A DNA stretch of 64,000 nucleotides from Rotaria socialis. Its lineage: Eukaryota; Rotifera; Eurotatoria; Philodinida; Philodinidae. The stretch is taken from assembly GCA_905331475.1 (NCBI GenBank), contig CAJNYU010002348.1, forward strand, positions 104,096-168,095, in the 5' to 3' direction. Numbering within the stretch: position 1 is the first letter of the stretch; each line of letters starts with the position of its first letter. Position numbers and translations under genes: made by a program. Positions 35,401 through 48,899 of this stretch are shown here, in pieces. The notes beneath the pieces were generated by a model. It had not been told where the DNA came from, ran no database searches, and worked only from the letters and a program-made list of their open reading frames with translations.

Positions 35401-38400
35401 GTTAGAATCAAATGTAGTATGCATAAGTCAATAAGTGAAGTCTGGCGAGTTAAATATAGGCAGCTTCTTTTTGTGTACTCAAAAAAGTGAGTACACTCTA
35501 GAATCGGTCAGTGTGTCCGGCCGGCCGGCCGTTTACACGATAACTCTCGAAAGGAGAGTTAGATCATGATGAAATTTTCTACACAGTTCAGCCTCATCAA
35601 TGTCTCAGTCGAGTTCGAAGATGAGAAGGATCCGCCGAGAAATGGTTGAGTTATCGAAAAAATTGTCATTATTGACCAATCCAACCCTGAGGGGAGGTAC
35701 AGGGATTTTTCAAAAAAACAATTTTTCTTAGAATTATTCACAACACATATAAATCGACTCAGTTTTTAACGCTGATTCCGAATCTGATATTAATTTTGAA
35801 CCAAATCGTAGCTTTCTAACAAAATATCGCCTGAAAAAGGTCCCAAAAATGCACAAAAACTGCATCCAGAAACCAAATTGGCTAAATATATTTCAGATGA
35901 CCAGTAGTTTTGGGGTTTCTCAAATGCCTGGTTTTGTAGCTAGTCAAAAGGACTATCGAAAGGTAAAAACCCGAACTCGATAGCTATTAATATTGGTGAT
36001 TTATTAGGAGAATACTGATGCCTGTATCTATCATATATCTCTTATAGATTCATGAGGTTCCTTACGATCGTAATTCCGCTAGATACAAGCGCAAATCCAT
36101 TCAAAAATAACTCTTCTTGCCCAGTTTTCCAAGCTAAACACGAATCTGAACTTAATTTCTGTGATTTCTAAAGATATTATATCACTCTAAGAGTAGAGTC
36201 AGTGGTCACCGGATATGGTCGCATACAGTGTGGTCCATGCTAACTTAGCACGCCTGTATTTTCTCCTTGCAATTTAGTGACAAGGGATTATCTTGACGAG
36301 ATCTATGTCTTATAGAAAAAAAAAGTGAATATACCTTTTCACTTTTTGAAGTACACGCAACACTCGGATTTAAATCTGAGGTTTTCGCATTTATTTACTA
36401 GTGATCCTAAGTAATAGCTTAGCCATAGCGTCATGTGAATATTGATTTGATATTTTGGGAATTATTTCTGGATATATAATTTAGGATATTTCGAAAGTTA
36501 TAGATATGCCTGAAAAAAAAAGAACTCTAAAAAATATTCAATATCAAACTGAATCGAATTTCCAAATTTTAAATTCCAACTAGACAATCGAACCATAGTT
36601 TGACATTCTCTATATATGCCCACCTCTAAGATTTATCTTTAGAATTTCTCAGTTCGAATAGTTGCACTTACCAATAAATTCTGGTCGTTTTTCAAAGCAA
36701 AATGTAATAATTTCAATTACTTTTTCTGCTATTTCACTATCTAACGGTGAAATCGACTCTTTTTTCACACAGATACCAAAATGTACAGTTTTTTGTGTAT
36801 CATTGTTCATAGATGATTCATTCGATAGAGAACTTCGACTATTATTTCGATTGAATACATTAGCATTAATTTGCTGTAATAATGTATAACGATCTAGTCT
36901 AACTTGTTCTGCTATTGTTAAATTTTGACCATGTAATTTTATATTTCCAGCTGCAGCAGCCCAACATAGAAAAATTAATTGTTTTATTTGTTCAACAAAT
37001 TCTTCAAATTGTAAATGTTCAACAGTCGCTTGTATATCTAAATCAATTGTATCACTCATACTATCATCGGCTAATTGTGCCATTTGCAATAATGGTGATG
37101 ATGGTGGTGAAATTTTCGTCGACATTACCGACGATGTTAATTCATCTTGTTGATTATTACCACAAATAAGTAATTGTATAAGTTGTAAAATAAGTCTTGT
37201 CATTTCCTGATATAATGAATATTGATAATCATCGTGAATGAAATCATTCAATGAATTAAGTAATTGAAACAAAAATTTAATACCAGATTGTTCAATGAAA
37301 TCTTGTCGAAATAATTTTGAACTTTGTTGTATACCATTGTTCGTTGATAAAGGTAAAACTTTACTTGATAAAATTTCAAGATTATATAACAACTGTATTA
37401 GACTATAATTATTGATATCAAATACATGTCCAATAGCTTGTTGAGGGTTTATTGAATTATTATTAGAACTCTCTGTTGATTGTCGTCGTTCACCTGTACA
37501 TGCATTTGCTGCTCGTATAGATATTAAATCGAGATAATCATGTACACGTATATCCGATGGCATTAAATAAAGAAGATTTCTTATACGTTTATGAATATTT
37601 TTATTATTTAAATAGGATAATTTATAGAGTATATCATAGATTTTTGAATTTTCTGCTAACATATTTGATGGTGATAAACGTGTTATATCATCATTTGTAT
37701 TCATACTATTACTATTATTATTATTATTATTACGTGATATTGTTGGTAATATAGATGCACTATTCAATCTAATACGCATTGGTTCACTATTGACTGATTT
37801 TACTGGTTGATTAAATGAACCACCTAAGATTTTTATATAAATTGTTGTGCCCGATGTTATATGAAGTTGGTAGAGATATTTTGTATTTAATGATGAACCA
37901 AGAACACTAGTGTTGTTTGATTGATTATTCAACGAAGATGATAATGGAATTGTAATATTATTTATGCCTGTATGATCATAGGATTGTGGTAACGGACGAG
38001 TATTTTGTATTGATATATGTATATCATGTGATGGAACTTTATAAAATTGTCCAAGACAAATACGTAACATTTCAAGTGTATCATTTGAATGAACGGTTAC
38101 GATGTCATACAAAGAATTTGTTTTACCTATTTCACCAAGAATAGTTCTAATTTGATATTCTAAACCATGAAATAGTGTTATATGTGCTGTTGGTGAATTT
38201 TCATGTTCAACCATATGTATATATTCTTCTATTATCATTAAAAGACGTTCAATTTTCTGTAACCATAACGTATGAGCTATTTCTGTTGTTGGTATTGTTG
38301 AAGTATGAGATGTTGTTGATAACTGTTTACCATAGGTCTTTAAACATTCATAAAATTGTTCAGGTTCTTTCGTCGACGATGTTGATGGTGGCATAGCTGT

Positions 38401-41400
38401 ACTTAGTAAATTACCTAGACGTTGATATACTTCTTTAAGAAAATATTCATGTAATAATTGAGGTGTTAAACGACGTGTACGATTTGGTTGTTTTAAATAA
38501 TATAGATCAAGTAGAAAACGAGTAGCATCATCAGCAATGTCATCATCGCCAACACATAAGATTATATTCCATAATTCATCGACACCATGATATTCTAACA
38601 TTTCGTTCTAGTTAAGCAAAACATAAAGAGAAAATGTTATTTATTGTTTTATTTAATTTTTTCTTCTCTCTTCCGTTCGATGAAAATATGCAATGCATAT
38701 TTCGTAGGCTATTCATCAATAGAACAGTTTTAGGTCAATGATATAAAAGAATTATCTAGCATAGTCTACACGGTGAAACACTTGATACAAAATATTCACT
38801 CATTTTTCAGCTACAGACAGTTAGTATCAAATAAGTACGAAAGCATTCATAACTATAATCACAGTGTTGCCAAAAGTTCAAAATAGTGATTGTACATATT
38901 TTAAAGTAGCTCATATGTTGAGTACATCGTCTAATTCAATATCGTTTTAGCTCTGATTAGAGAATATTTTTGCTGTATAGATTTTGTTCTGCAATCATCT
39001 TACGCTGAATATAGAAACTTACATAGCTTGATGTGGACGTATTTGAATTGTAATTAGATGTTCTCGATTGATTGCTTCGTTCTGAATTACATCGTTCAAA
39101 ATATAATTTAAAACATGTATAACCTATATAGTTTGCGATAGAACAAAAATTAATATTATTATAATTCAATAAAACAAAAAAAGCGTTTTATTGTAACCTT
39201 TCGATGTTAACTGAATTGGATTCAACTTTGATACGCGTTTTTCAAATAGAGCTATTTGTGATTCACGATTAAGATCTTCTGAACATGTTATAAACCAGTT
39301 GAAACCAAGTTCATGATCGAATGAACCAACATGTTCATTTGTTATTAATGTATCCCATAATTCTTCGCTACGTTTCAATATGAGATAAAGATTTCCTTTT
39401 TTCAATAAAAATGATAATAAATCTAAATGAGTTTTAATTGACTCTTCATGTGTATAACGACCATCAACTAATGTATCAATTGTTACATGTCCAAGAGTTT
39501 TATTCCAAACATCTGATTGACATGTTGATAAACTTTGAATTAATGCTGATATTAGATCATGTTTATGGACCAATAATGATATAAGATCTTCATCGGTGCG
39601 TTTAAATGTATTCGTCGAATCGTGATGTAATAAATCATATAAATGTTTTATAGCGGGCACAAGCCAACCTTGTTTACGCTGCAAATCTGACATACATTTA
39701 AGACAATAATCACGTTTAAGAACATCATACGGTGAACGACCTTCACTAAATATACGTAAATGATAATATAGTATATGATCCAACATTGGACGACTAAGAC
39801 GTTCAGAATGTGCCATATCCCAAAGAATTTCTAAAACACGTGCAGCAGATTCCTTTGGACATTCTCTTCCTATGGTGCCAAGTAACTCAACAAGTTTCTC
39901 TTGAATAAGAATTGTTTCGGTTTTCCATGACTTTTAAATAATAATAAAAATATTTATGGTCAGTACAAATTGAAAAGTAAGAAATCTTAACTTACGCTAC
40001 AAATAAATTCGATTAGATAATTAAGTTGTTGCAAATTAAATTTCGCAGCTGCTGATGCGATGATGGTAAATAAATGATCAACAGCAACTAATGAACGTCC
40101 ATGCTAAATTGAAATTAATAATAGATACTCTATTCTTTTGATTATTTTAATTAAATCAATCTTCTCAAAGTCTGATTGAAATTCTCGACATCAATCAGGA
40201 TTCATTTTCTAACAATAGGCTCGAAACAATATGTCAACAGGTTCCTTTCACTAATTTATGATAAAATATTAATTTTAGATTGCAGATATTATTGTGTTGT
40301 TCATTTCTATCAAAAACTTTGTAATAGGAATGGTGAATTCACGTTGTGATCCGAGAAAGAGAAAACGCATCACTGCTTCAATGAAAAGCATGAGCACAAA
40401 TGAACCTATATCCGATGAAGTAGGATATACGTTCTTGCTCAGTTTCGAAATATGAATGTACCTGCACTATTTTTTTACAACTTTTGTCTTTTTATCTGTT
40501 GTGAGATGTAAACGATGGGTAAGTAGATTATATCGATGATTTCATTATGATATTGATGAAGGAAAATAGTAACTTTATCGGGGAGGATAGAACTAATCAT
40601 CCGATTAGAATTAATATTCATTGATTTTAATATTAATTCAAAAGCAATGAGGTGAACAACAGTGACAGAGAATATACAGTATTAGTAAGCTTTTAAACCA
40701 GTCTTTGTCTTCATTGCGCTTCATTTTGAATTAGTACAGCTTCGCTGAATCTTTTTTTCGCCGACTCCAACTTAGCCGAATAAAAATCTTGACCGAAAAA
40801 TATCGAATCAAATTTGATCCATTCTAGATATAGAATTTTATCATAACTAACTACTTTAATAGTGACTTGATTAATTAACCCCATCTGACTTGGTAACCAT
40901 CTGAGTTGGTAACCAAGTGACTTGGTAACCATCTGAGTTAGTAACCATCTGTGTGGATAACCCACGCACACACCCACACCCACACCCTAGGCAACTGACT
41001 TGGTAGCCATCTGAGTTGACAACCCACGCACACACCCACACCCACACTCACATCTACACCTGTTGGCACCTGTTTAAACAAGGCAGCAAATATAATTGAC
41101 TTGGTTACCAAGTCACTTGGTTACCAACTCAGATGGTTACCAAGTCACTTGGTTACCAAGTCAGATGGTTACCAAGTCAGATGGTTACCAAGTCACTTGG
41201 TTACCAACTCAGATGGTTACCAAGTCAGATGGGGTTAATTAATCAAGTCACTATTAAAGTAGTTAGTTAGGATAAAATTCTATATCTAGAATGGATCAAA
41301 TTTGATTCGATATTTTTCGGTCAAGACTTTTATTCGGCGAAGTTGGAGTCGGCGAAAATAATCGTCGGCGAAAAAAATATTCGGCGAAGCTGGAATTTAC

Positions 41401-44400
41401 CTTCATTTTTATTTAAATAGTGGAGAGAAAAAATTAATCAATTCTTTTTATCTATAGAGGAAATGATAAGTAGTTTAGTAGCTATTTAACTTCGGTGCAT
41501 CTTAAATCCAAGGAAAATTTGTTCTTCTCTTGAATTTTACCCTGCAACAACTCTTTATTAAAATTTTCATGTATTTCTAGTTTTATTAAAAGAAAAAGAG
41601 TATAAGAATGTTCTTAACATCCAGCTATATTATATATGAGAAATTTAAGTAAAAATAGTTTCAAGAAGAAATGCAGAGAGAATGTTTTTTCAAAAGCTCA
41701 ACATCCGGTAAAACCAAGATTTTTACACGTTTCACCAGAAGAATATGAAATAGAGACAATCAAAGAAATTGAAAATAAATGAGAATATCTTGACTGATTT
41801 TGTTTTTGTTAGTCAAAAACTGTTTTTAATTATATCATATTTAGAAATCGATTCTTAGCTGTGTAAAAAACTATTCTGAACAACTGAAGTGTAAAATTGA
41901 CGTTCAAAATTTGAATACCTGCATTTTCCATATAGTTGTAATATCTTGTTTTAGAATTTTTGGTGCAATAAAATCCATTAATGTTCGAACTTTTTCAACA
42001 TACTGATTTTGATCAATATTTCCTTTTCATATTTTAATTAAAACCATAGATTAGACAAGACATAGATTATATTTTTCTATTACCTTCAAGTGCTTTTGAA
42101 AGTATAGAATTGTCAATAATCCATTCACTGATAATCTCACGTCGAATCGATGCTTTCGTCATACTGGGTATATTCGATGTTGCATTTTCAATCATCTTTG
42201 CTAACTAAAATAAATTATTTCTTTTTGGTTTAATCGATATTTTTTTTTCGTTTTTCATTTACTTCTTTCAATGAATTCATTTTTGAATTAAAATTCGATA
42301 ATGCAATCATTTTAAGCAATAAATTAAGATGCAATTGTTCGATCTGTTCAATACGATTAGGCCATACAGCTGAGCATATTTTTCGTAGTGTTGATAATAA
42401 TTCAAATATTGAGTTTGTCGACTAAAATTCGAAGAGAACTCATTTTTTTTGAAAACTCTTATTTAGAACACAAACTTTAGCTTTAAAATCTTGTTCTTTT
42501 AAATTCTTAATATAATCTAACGCTTGTTCAATGTGTTCACTAAATAATTGTCGATATTTATCCATGAATATATAATCCATACAATTAACAAATGGCGAAA
42601 GTAAACCATTATGTTCCTAAAAAGAATATGAACTGGTAAAGTTGTCGTTTTTCTCTCTTTCTTACAATAGCTGTTAATGTTTTTTCATTATGAAATTGTG
42701 ATTTTAAATTTACGATGCCATCTTTTAATACGAAACGATTTATTATTTGGCATAGCCAACCATAGGTTTCATTTCGATTATAAACAGAAAAGGCCGAAGC
42801 TGATGGTGGATTAGCTAATATGCGGTCATCTAATTGTTTATCATACAATGAACGATCATATGCTTTCGTTTTATTTTTTCGTTGAAAAACAGAATCATGA
42901 TCGAATAATATTGATAATGTTTCGAGTAATTTAACTGGTACAGGCGGATACGATAAACGTGCAGCGATTAAATCTATCAATAATTCAACCATATCAAATA
43001 CACCGGATTGAATTTCGAATCCCCAGTTATTAACAGGATGAGAACATTGTAACTAAAGGAAAAAAGAACAGAAAAAACTTGATGAAATGATTTTAGTGTA
43101 TGCGTACTTTTCGAAAAGCCTCCGGAATTAATTCTTCCATGAATTTAACACAATGTCTATCTTGATCGGCAGTACCTGAACGAGCACAATATTTTTTTTT
43201 AAGTCAAAAATTAAAATTATATATGTTGTAATTTTACCGGCAAGAGCAAGTTTTGTTGCTGACAGAAGACATTGACCAAGAGCTTCTTCACCTAAAGAAT
43301 TAAATTAAAATGTTTTTCATTGAATTTAACTTACACACGACATGCTACGCAACGATAGATACATGATACTTTTGATTTAACTCACAACCGACTTACGTAT
43401 GTCTCTCATGATATTGTTGCAATCTACTATATCGAACTCGATTTATTATTCGGCATTGCTTTTCATCTCAATCTATATCTATTCTGTTGTTTATGAATTA
43501 TTGCATACAAGTAACGATTAGATCGCTTCTGGCCAGCACAAATAAAGATTTTATCTTTGCTGTAAGTTAGTGTTATACTGTGGTATCTGATGATTGAAAA
43601 AATGATTCTAAATGACTTTTTCAATATTCATGAAATCTTCATATTTTTTCTTTATCGTAGGCTATTCTTTAAAAAAAAATATTTTCTACAGTTTACTTAC
43701 ACTCAGTTCATTCAACAGTTCTTTTTCAATACGATCACTCTATCAAAAGATAGAACAAAAAATGTATTGATCGAGTATTAGATATATATTCATGAGTCTA
43801 CGAGGGAGCCAAGCTAACAATCGAGCGAGATATCCAGGTTTGCAACTCTTCAAATAGTTTGCATTTGTATACTGTAATCGTATAAGGACTGACCCCCAGT
43901 CATTTTCCATTAGGTACTTGGGCGATATCGCTTAAGCAATCTTTCCACGTCTGTAATTCATCAAAAGCTATGAGGAAATTTTTCGATTTTTTTTTCTTCA
44001 AAATTAACCGAGTCCTTCACGCTTACAAAACAAAGAAATCGAACTCTTATGCAAATATAAATAACCAAAAACCAATAGTTAGATTTTAAATATTCTTCTT
44101 TGGTAAAAGAATGATTTGGTAATCAGAAACAGCATGTGTGCGTTATTCTTGAATTCATATACATAAGCATATTTGTTGATCAATGACAGGAAGTTCCATC
44201 TTTAGTTCGTTTTATTTTCTTCGTAACAACAATTTGTATTTATAATGAAGTAATTCTAGATCATTAATATACAACTGATTAAAGAAGTATAGAATAGTTT
44301 ATTCCCTATGCTATAACATTACTTTACTGATCATCGATTCATATTTCTTTTTATCTTAATCAATATTATATCAAGTAAGGTGTTTTATTCGTTTGCTCTA

Positions 44401-45696
44401 TATTGGTTTTGATAACTTAATGTGTTTGTTTTCAATAGTAAAGAAGAGAGAATACTCGAAAGTGCTTGTTCTTTCTAAGAAAGTAATAAATTCGTTTTGT
44501 ATTATAAATAAATGAGTTTCACATTCTTTCACATACATTTATATTAGAAATATATGTATATATATCACCGTTACTTTCATTTTTTACACACACACACATG
44601 CACACTTTTTTCTTCTTTTATTAAGCAAGAAAAATGTACCGAAAGCATCCTATTAATCATTAAGAAATACAATGCCCGATGGATTTAATAGAAACGTTTG
44701 AAAAAATCCTGAGCATGAAATGCGATTTTCGTCCCTTAAGTTAACAGTTCATGACTTTCCAATTTACGTTCTGAGTCGATGAAAGAATTTGTCATAAACA
44801 TCAATAATGACTCATGAGAAAAACAATTTTTAAATAATTTATGATTAAATTAAACATACGTTTGTAAGGAATTGACCAGTTATCACCATAGACTTTAGTT
44901 TCAAGATCAAGAAAAGCATTAGTTGTAAATGAATTAAAGTTATTCGTGGAATATTCATCTGAAGCTGCGGAATTTGAATCATTCGAGTTATTATTATTAT
45001 TATTGGAAGGAACCTGTAGAAATAATTAAGAAAAGTGCTTCACAAAACGGATTAAAAATTGATTAATTAATATTTAAAAAAATGATAACCGTATGTTTTG
45101 ATTTGAATAATTTGTTGAAAATTTTCTTTCTTAGACGCACCATAGCTTGCCAGATGACGAAAATAAATAAAATAAAACTCAAAAGAAAAGAAACCCTTTT
45201 TTAGTTTTTCTCTTTTTTTCTTTTATCTTGCTTTTCTTTGTCACATTGTTTTTCTCTCCTTACTGTTTGTTGGTGTTCGAGCTGTTCTTTAGTAAGTGGT
45301 CCTATGAATGTTGGCGCCATCGTTTCAGTTGGTATTAGAAGATCATCATCATAGTAATTTGAACTTGTTAGAATAGTAACAGCTTCGCTTATATCATTGT
45401 TGGCTTTAATTAATGCTTTACGATTTAAATCTCTGTCAATGAATCCCATCGATATTAATGACTGTATATGATCTTCCATCGTTAGCATATCATTGGACGG
45501 CGGAGAACAAGAACTGGTTGAATTACTTGAATAATTGTTTAAAATGAAGAAATACTAATTTAAAAAAATTTTTTTGTCTGGATAAAAATTACCTGGCGAC
45601 AAAAAGTTTATTTCGTGGGGTACACGAACGTTTGGGGGAACTGTTATTGGTAGTTTCGGTTAACGAAGAATTTACCGTGTGAGCACTGCGTTTCAT
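29481..45696 (-). CDS. USP24: USP24 ubiquitin-specific protease (large multi-exon gene)
   Basis: The N-terminal exon (45593-45696, [11 protein letters not shown]) is spliced to 45525 onward, which encodes a UBA domain ([29 protein letters not shown]). Exon 44860-45013 ends DNWSIPYK and joins 43245-43290 through a split Arg codon to give [15 protein letters not shown], a signature I recall from USP24. Armadillo-like helical exons follow, including the 2-kb exon 36649-38601 with a ubiquitin-like segment. The catalytic domain has the Cys box [16 protein letters not shown] (nucleophile near 33549), zinc-binding CAKC near 32960, MKRFGFDWE, and the His box [13 protein letters not shown] near 32280 with [12 protein letters not shown]-terminal exons 30865-32340, about 29890-30072 and 29481-29816 complete it, ending in a serine tract and LVGTD. 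It removes ubiquitin from substrates; human USP24 is about 2620 aa. Not every boundary was resolved. Confidence 0.9.
35473..36356. mobile_element. Inverted-terminal-repeat element in a USP24 intron
   Basis: The left end GTGTACTCAAAAAAGTGA (35473-35490) and right end TCACTTTTTGAAGTACAC (36339-36356) are inverted copies with about one or two mismatches. Just inside the left end is a (GGCC)n tract (about 35517-35531), then a CTCTC-GAAAG-GAGAG hairpin-like string. The interior of about 884 bp has no transposase frame. It sits in the intron between the USP24 exons ending at about 36660 and starting at about 34850 (minus strand). Confidence 0.65.
40737..41392. repeat. Foldback element with tandem GGTAACC-type repeats, in a USP24 intron
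   Basis: The outer ends CAGCTTCGCTGAAT (40737) and ATTCGGCGAAGCTG (ending 41392) are inverted. The arms share long inverted segments such as TCGAATCAAATTTGATCCAT and the inverse of CCCCATCTGACTTGGTAACC. Inner arm parts are tandem arrays of an 11-to-15-bp unit built on ACTTGGTAACCA (itself nearly palindromic), separated by a spacer of CACACCCACACC repeats. No protein is encoded. Such arms can cruciform, and the array probably varies in copy number. Confidence 0.8.
43293..44859. other. 1.57-kb USP24 intron
   Basis: Lies between the codon halves of the Arg in WSIPYKREEALG. Mostly AT-rich. A short less AT-rich stretch at about 43880-43960 (GGACTGACCCCCAGTC) could be a repeat fragment. A (CA)n run occurs near 44590. 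Confidence 0.6.
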
Positions 45697-48600
45697 CACG
45701 GTAACAATAATTTGTATATTTGATATCCATCTGTAATGAAAATTATTATGTTTTGTTATTATATGATCAAATTACTCCATAATGAAAATTACGTATCATA
45801 TATATATATATACATATATTTACCAAAAATGAAGTAAAGTCAGCATGATCACCAGTCACGCATGTGCTTCACCTGTTTTATACTCGTTCTTTTCTTTTTT
45901 TTCTTCTTGATGAATTACTTTTGAATAAAGGTACTTCGACTTGTCGGTTTGATACACGCGAGTAGCAACAAAAGTCGATTGTTGTAACTAACAATAAAAA
46001 AAAGAAGAAGATGTAAAGAACTTTACAGTTAACAACATAAATATATCTGAAAAAAAAGTCTTATTATCTTTTCCTCAAAGAATACGTTCTTTTATCTTGA
46101 CTGTTAGATTGAAACAAATAAGGTAGTCTACTAAAAAAAAGCATTAATCATTAATGCAGTTTAATTAAACTTGAATTATTAAAGAACTGTTGATATCTGT
46201 TGATTGGTTAAATTAAAAACCAATCGAATAGATATTTTATCAATACAATAGAATAATGGATTCGATTTTCAACTTTTATTCTTTCTTTCTTTCTTTTTTT
46301 CTTTCTCTCCTTTTTCTTTCTATCGTCTACCTCTTCTTGTGATAGATACTATTGATTTAAAGACCATATCAAGTTACATGAGAATTCAACCAAATGCATT
46401 TGAATGTGGTTTTAAAAAAGGCTAGTAAATTTTTTTCTTCGTTTTTTTTTCTACCTCATTGAAATAAAACCTTGTATTGTCACATACATATACATATACA
46501 TGCAAAATGAAAGGAAGAAAAACGCAAACTTCATAAAATATTTTGATTTGAATGACGCCGATATTATAATAGAAAAAAAGTCAATCTTGATTGTTTCTGT
46601 CTTCATTTTTTTTACTCGATCAAAGACATCGATTCGATAGAAGCGTCCTGTGTGTGTCTTTTTTTTAGCGCGTTTGTCGACCGTGTAATTCGATCGTTTA
46701 TTGTCTGTACACGCTGCACATATAGAACTTATGCAACACAACTAGAAAAACGTTAATAATTCAGAATAGATGCGAATGAGAGGGTGTGAGTATGTGCTGT
46801 TTGATTGATGATGATGATCATGATGACGAAATATGCAACTAATCAAATTGAATGCTTCGTTTCTCTTTTTTCATCAACAATCATCCATCGCTTGTCGCCA
46901 ATTTATGTTCATTTACATACAGTTTTGCTATTGGCATTTTTGAAAGTTGTCTGTAAGTGATCTATTTAAATAAAAGCGAACTCCAAACTGAATATTCTCG
47001 ATTTCTTATAATTCTAGTCTTGTCATTGAACATTATTTATACGATATTAAACTGACTAAATAATGAATAAGAGAGTAAAAGTGAATTTTGATCTCAATCA
47101 AAGGTTGAGGCCTTGAAATCAAAGCTTCTCATTCAGGTCAGTTACTCTGTAAAAGGGCACATTGATGTATATCCCAATGTACATTACGGACATTCGATGA
47201 TAGTGTCAAATATAGTAGGAGCCCGCCAAATTAAAAATTTATTGGCCTCGTGTTAGAATAGTGAAAAATGTCTTCCTTCCTTTCTTTTTGTTCTATGTGG
47301 TTTCATAACACGTATTCTTTATTCCTTTATTTTTTTTTATTAAGTGCGACTAGGCGCATTTAAAGCGGTCAGTATCAACATCAGTAGTTTGACTTGTTTC
47401 ATTATCCAGATCCATCCATCAACTGAGTGCGCTCGATTTTTTCATCATGTTCTTTTGTCTTTCTCTTCTCTCTCCATATATATATATATATATATATATG
47501 TGCAGTATACGTCTGTAAGTTTCGTTGCACCAAGGAATGGAAGTAAACTCACATACATGCAGAGACGACAGAAAAAAATCGAGACAGAAGAGAGATTGCT
47601 ATTGATTCAATGCTTGTTCTCTTCTTTTGCCCGAGTAATGGTGGTGATGATGGTCATCTTTTTTTTCAAGTAGAAGAAGGATAGAGAAGGAAAAAATCGC
47701 AGAAGAAATGCTCATGCCGTCTATGTCTTACCCGATGTATGATAGATGCATACGCGTTTGCATCTCACAACAACAGCAGAGGAAAGAATGACACACACAC
47801 AGAAAACTAGTATAATAGCATTGAGAAAATATTGTCCGATCTTTATTGGGTATATGTGCACAAACTATGATCAGATATTCTTTATATATACTGTCTGAAA
47901 TATGATTATGCATTCTTTTATCGTTCTTGCGAATAAGAGATTCAGTACCATAGAAATAATATGTGAGAAATGTAGGATATTAGTATGAGGACTGGTAAAT
48001 GTGCGTGTATTTCAGTGGTTTCAGGTACGTGAGAGGACGCAAATTAGAATTTTGCTTTCTATAAAAAAAATCGCCAAATTTTTCTTTCTATCACGATAAG
48101 TATATGTTTAATTTTTATTCGATATTGCTCTTATTTTTTTTATCTCACGGATGCTATTAACATTTGTGGCAGTTTTATACAAGCGTACATAATCATGTTA
48201 TCGTGTCAGTCATCATCACTGCAATCCTTCTTCTTTTCTTCGTTTTTTTTTCAACTCGCATGTATGTATGTCATCAACCCGTACTATTGTGCAATAGGAA
48301 CGGTCAACACTTTGTCATCATCATTTTCTTGTTTCTACGATTCCGTCTGTTCTTACAAACAAACAGCACACGGGATTCATCAGTGAAATTATAATGTTCG
48401 ACACACGAGTTTGTGCGCACAGTTCGTAATCATCGATACCAATTATTAATGGTTGAGCGCGAGAGAGCCATTAAGTGTCGCTATAACCCAACGGGTTTTT
48501 TGCTCATTTCTTTTTTTTTTTTTTGGTATGTTGCTTACATACCCAAAATATAAAACGATAAGATGGATGATCATAGAACACAACGAATGAGCTGAATCAG

Positions 48601-48899
48601 TTACTTCCTTTTTTTCTTTTCTCGTATTTCCAAGGTTTTTACACGATGATTTGCTTTGGATAATTAGATTCATTTTCATCTTTTCTATAGTAATAACTGA
48701 GTATGATTACCTAGTACTTCCTCTAGTATTTAAAGGTCGATGATAATAGCAGACTATCTCTCACATATATAATTAATTTCGTACTCTTTCTTTTTCTCGC
48801 TTTTGAACAAACATCCTTCAATCTTTACAGCGAGCGTATATTAATCATAAAAGCCTCAAAAAATGGTTCAAATTCGTTCTTGTATATTTCAGATGAATT
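45697..48899. other. Divergent intergenic region between USP24 and the Ig receptor
   Basis: Both neighbours read away from this 3.2-kb segment, so it should hold both promoters and 5' UTRs. It has many T/C-rich tracts, a (TA)n run at about 47478-47499 and no supportable exon. Overlapping frames of 60-110 codons look like chance. Confidence 0.5.

Noticed and set aside
40711..40983. 90-codon frame rich in [15 protein letters not shown] repeats
   Set aside because: It is a translation of the tandem GGTAACC array of a foldback element, not a conserved protein.
40860..41240. CRISPR-like array of regularly repeated units
   Set aside because: The repeats are contiguous degenerate tandem units in inverted arms, without unique spacers, in animal DNA.
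45201..45262. Basic tail [17 protein letters not shown] as the end of the UBA exon of USP24
   Set aside because: A strong GTAAGG donor lies just before it, and splicing to 45013 restores the conserved reading, so the tail is probably intron.
47344..47673. 109-codon frame in the divergent intergenic region
   Set aside because: It runs through a (TA)n microsatellite and lacks domains. It could at most be part of a UTR.
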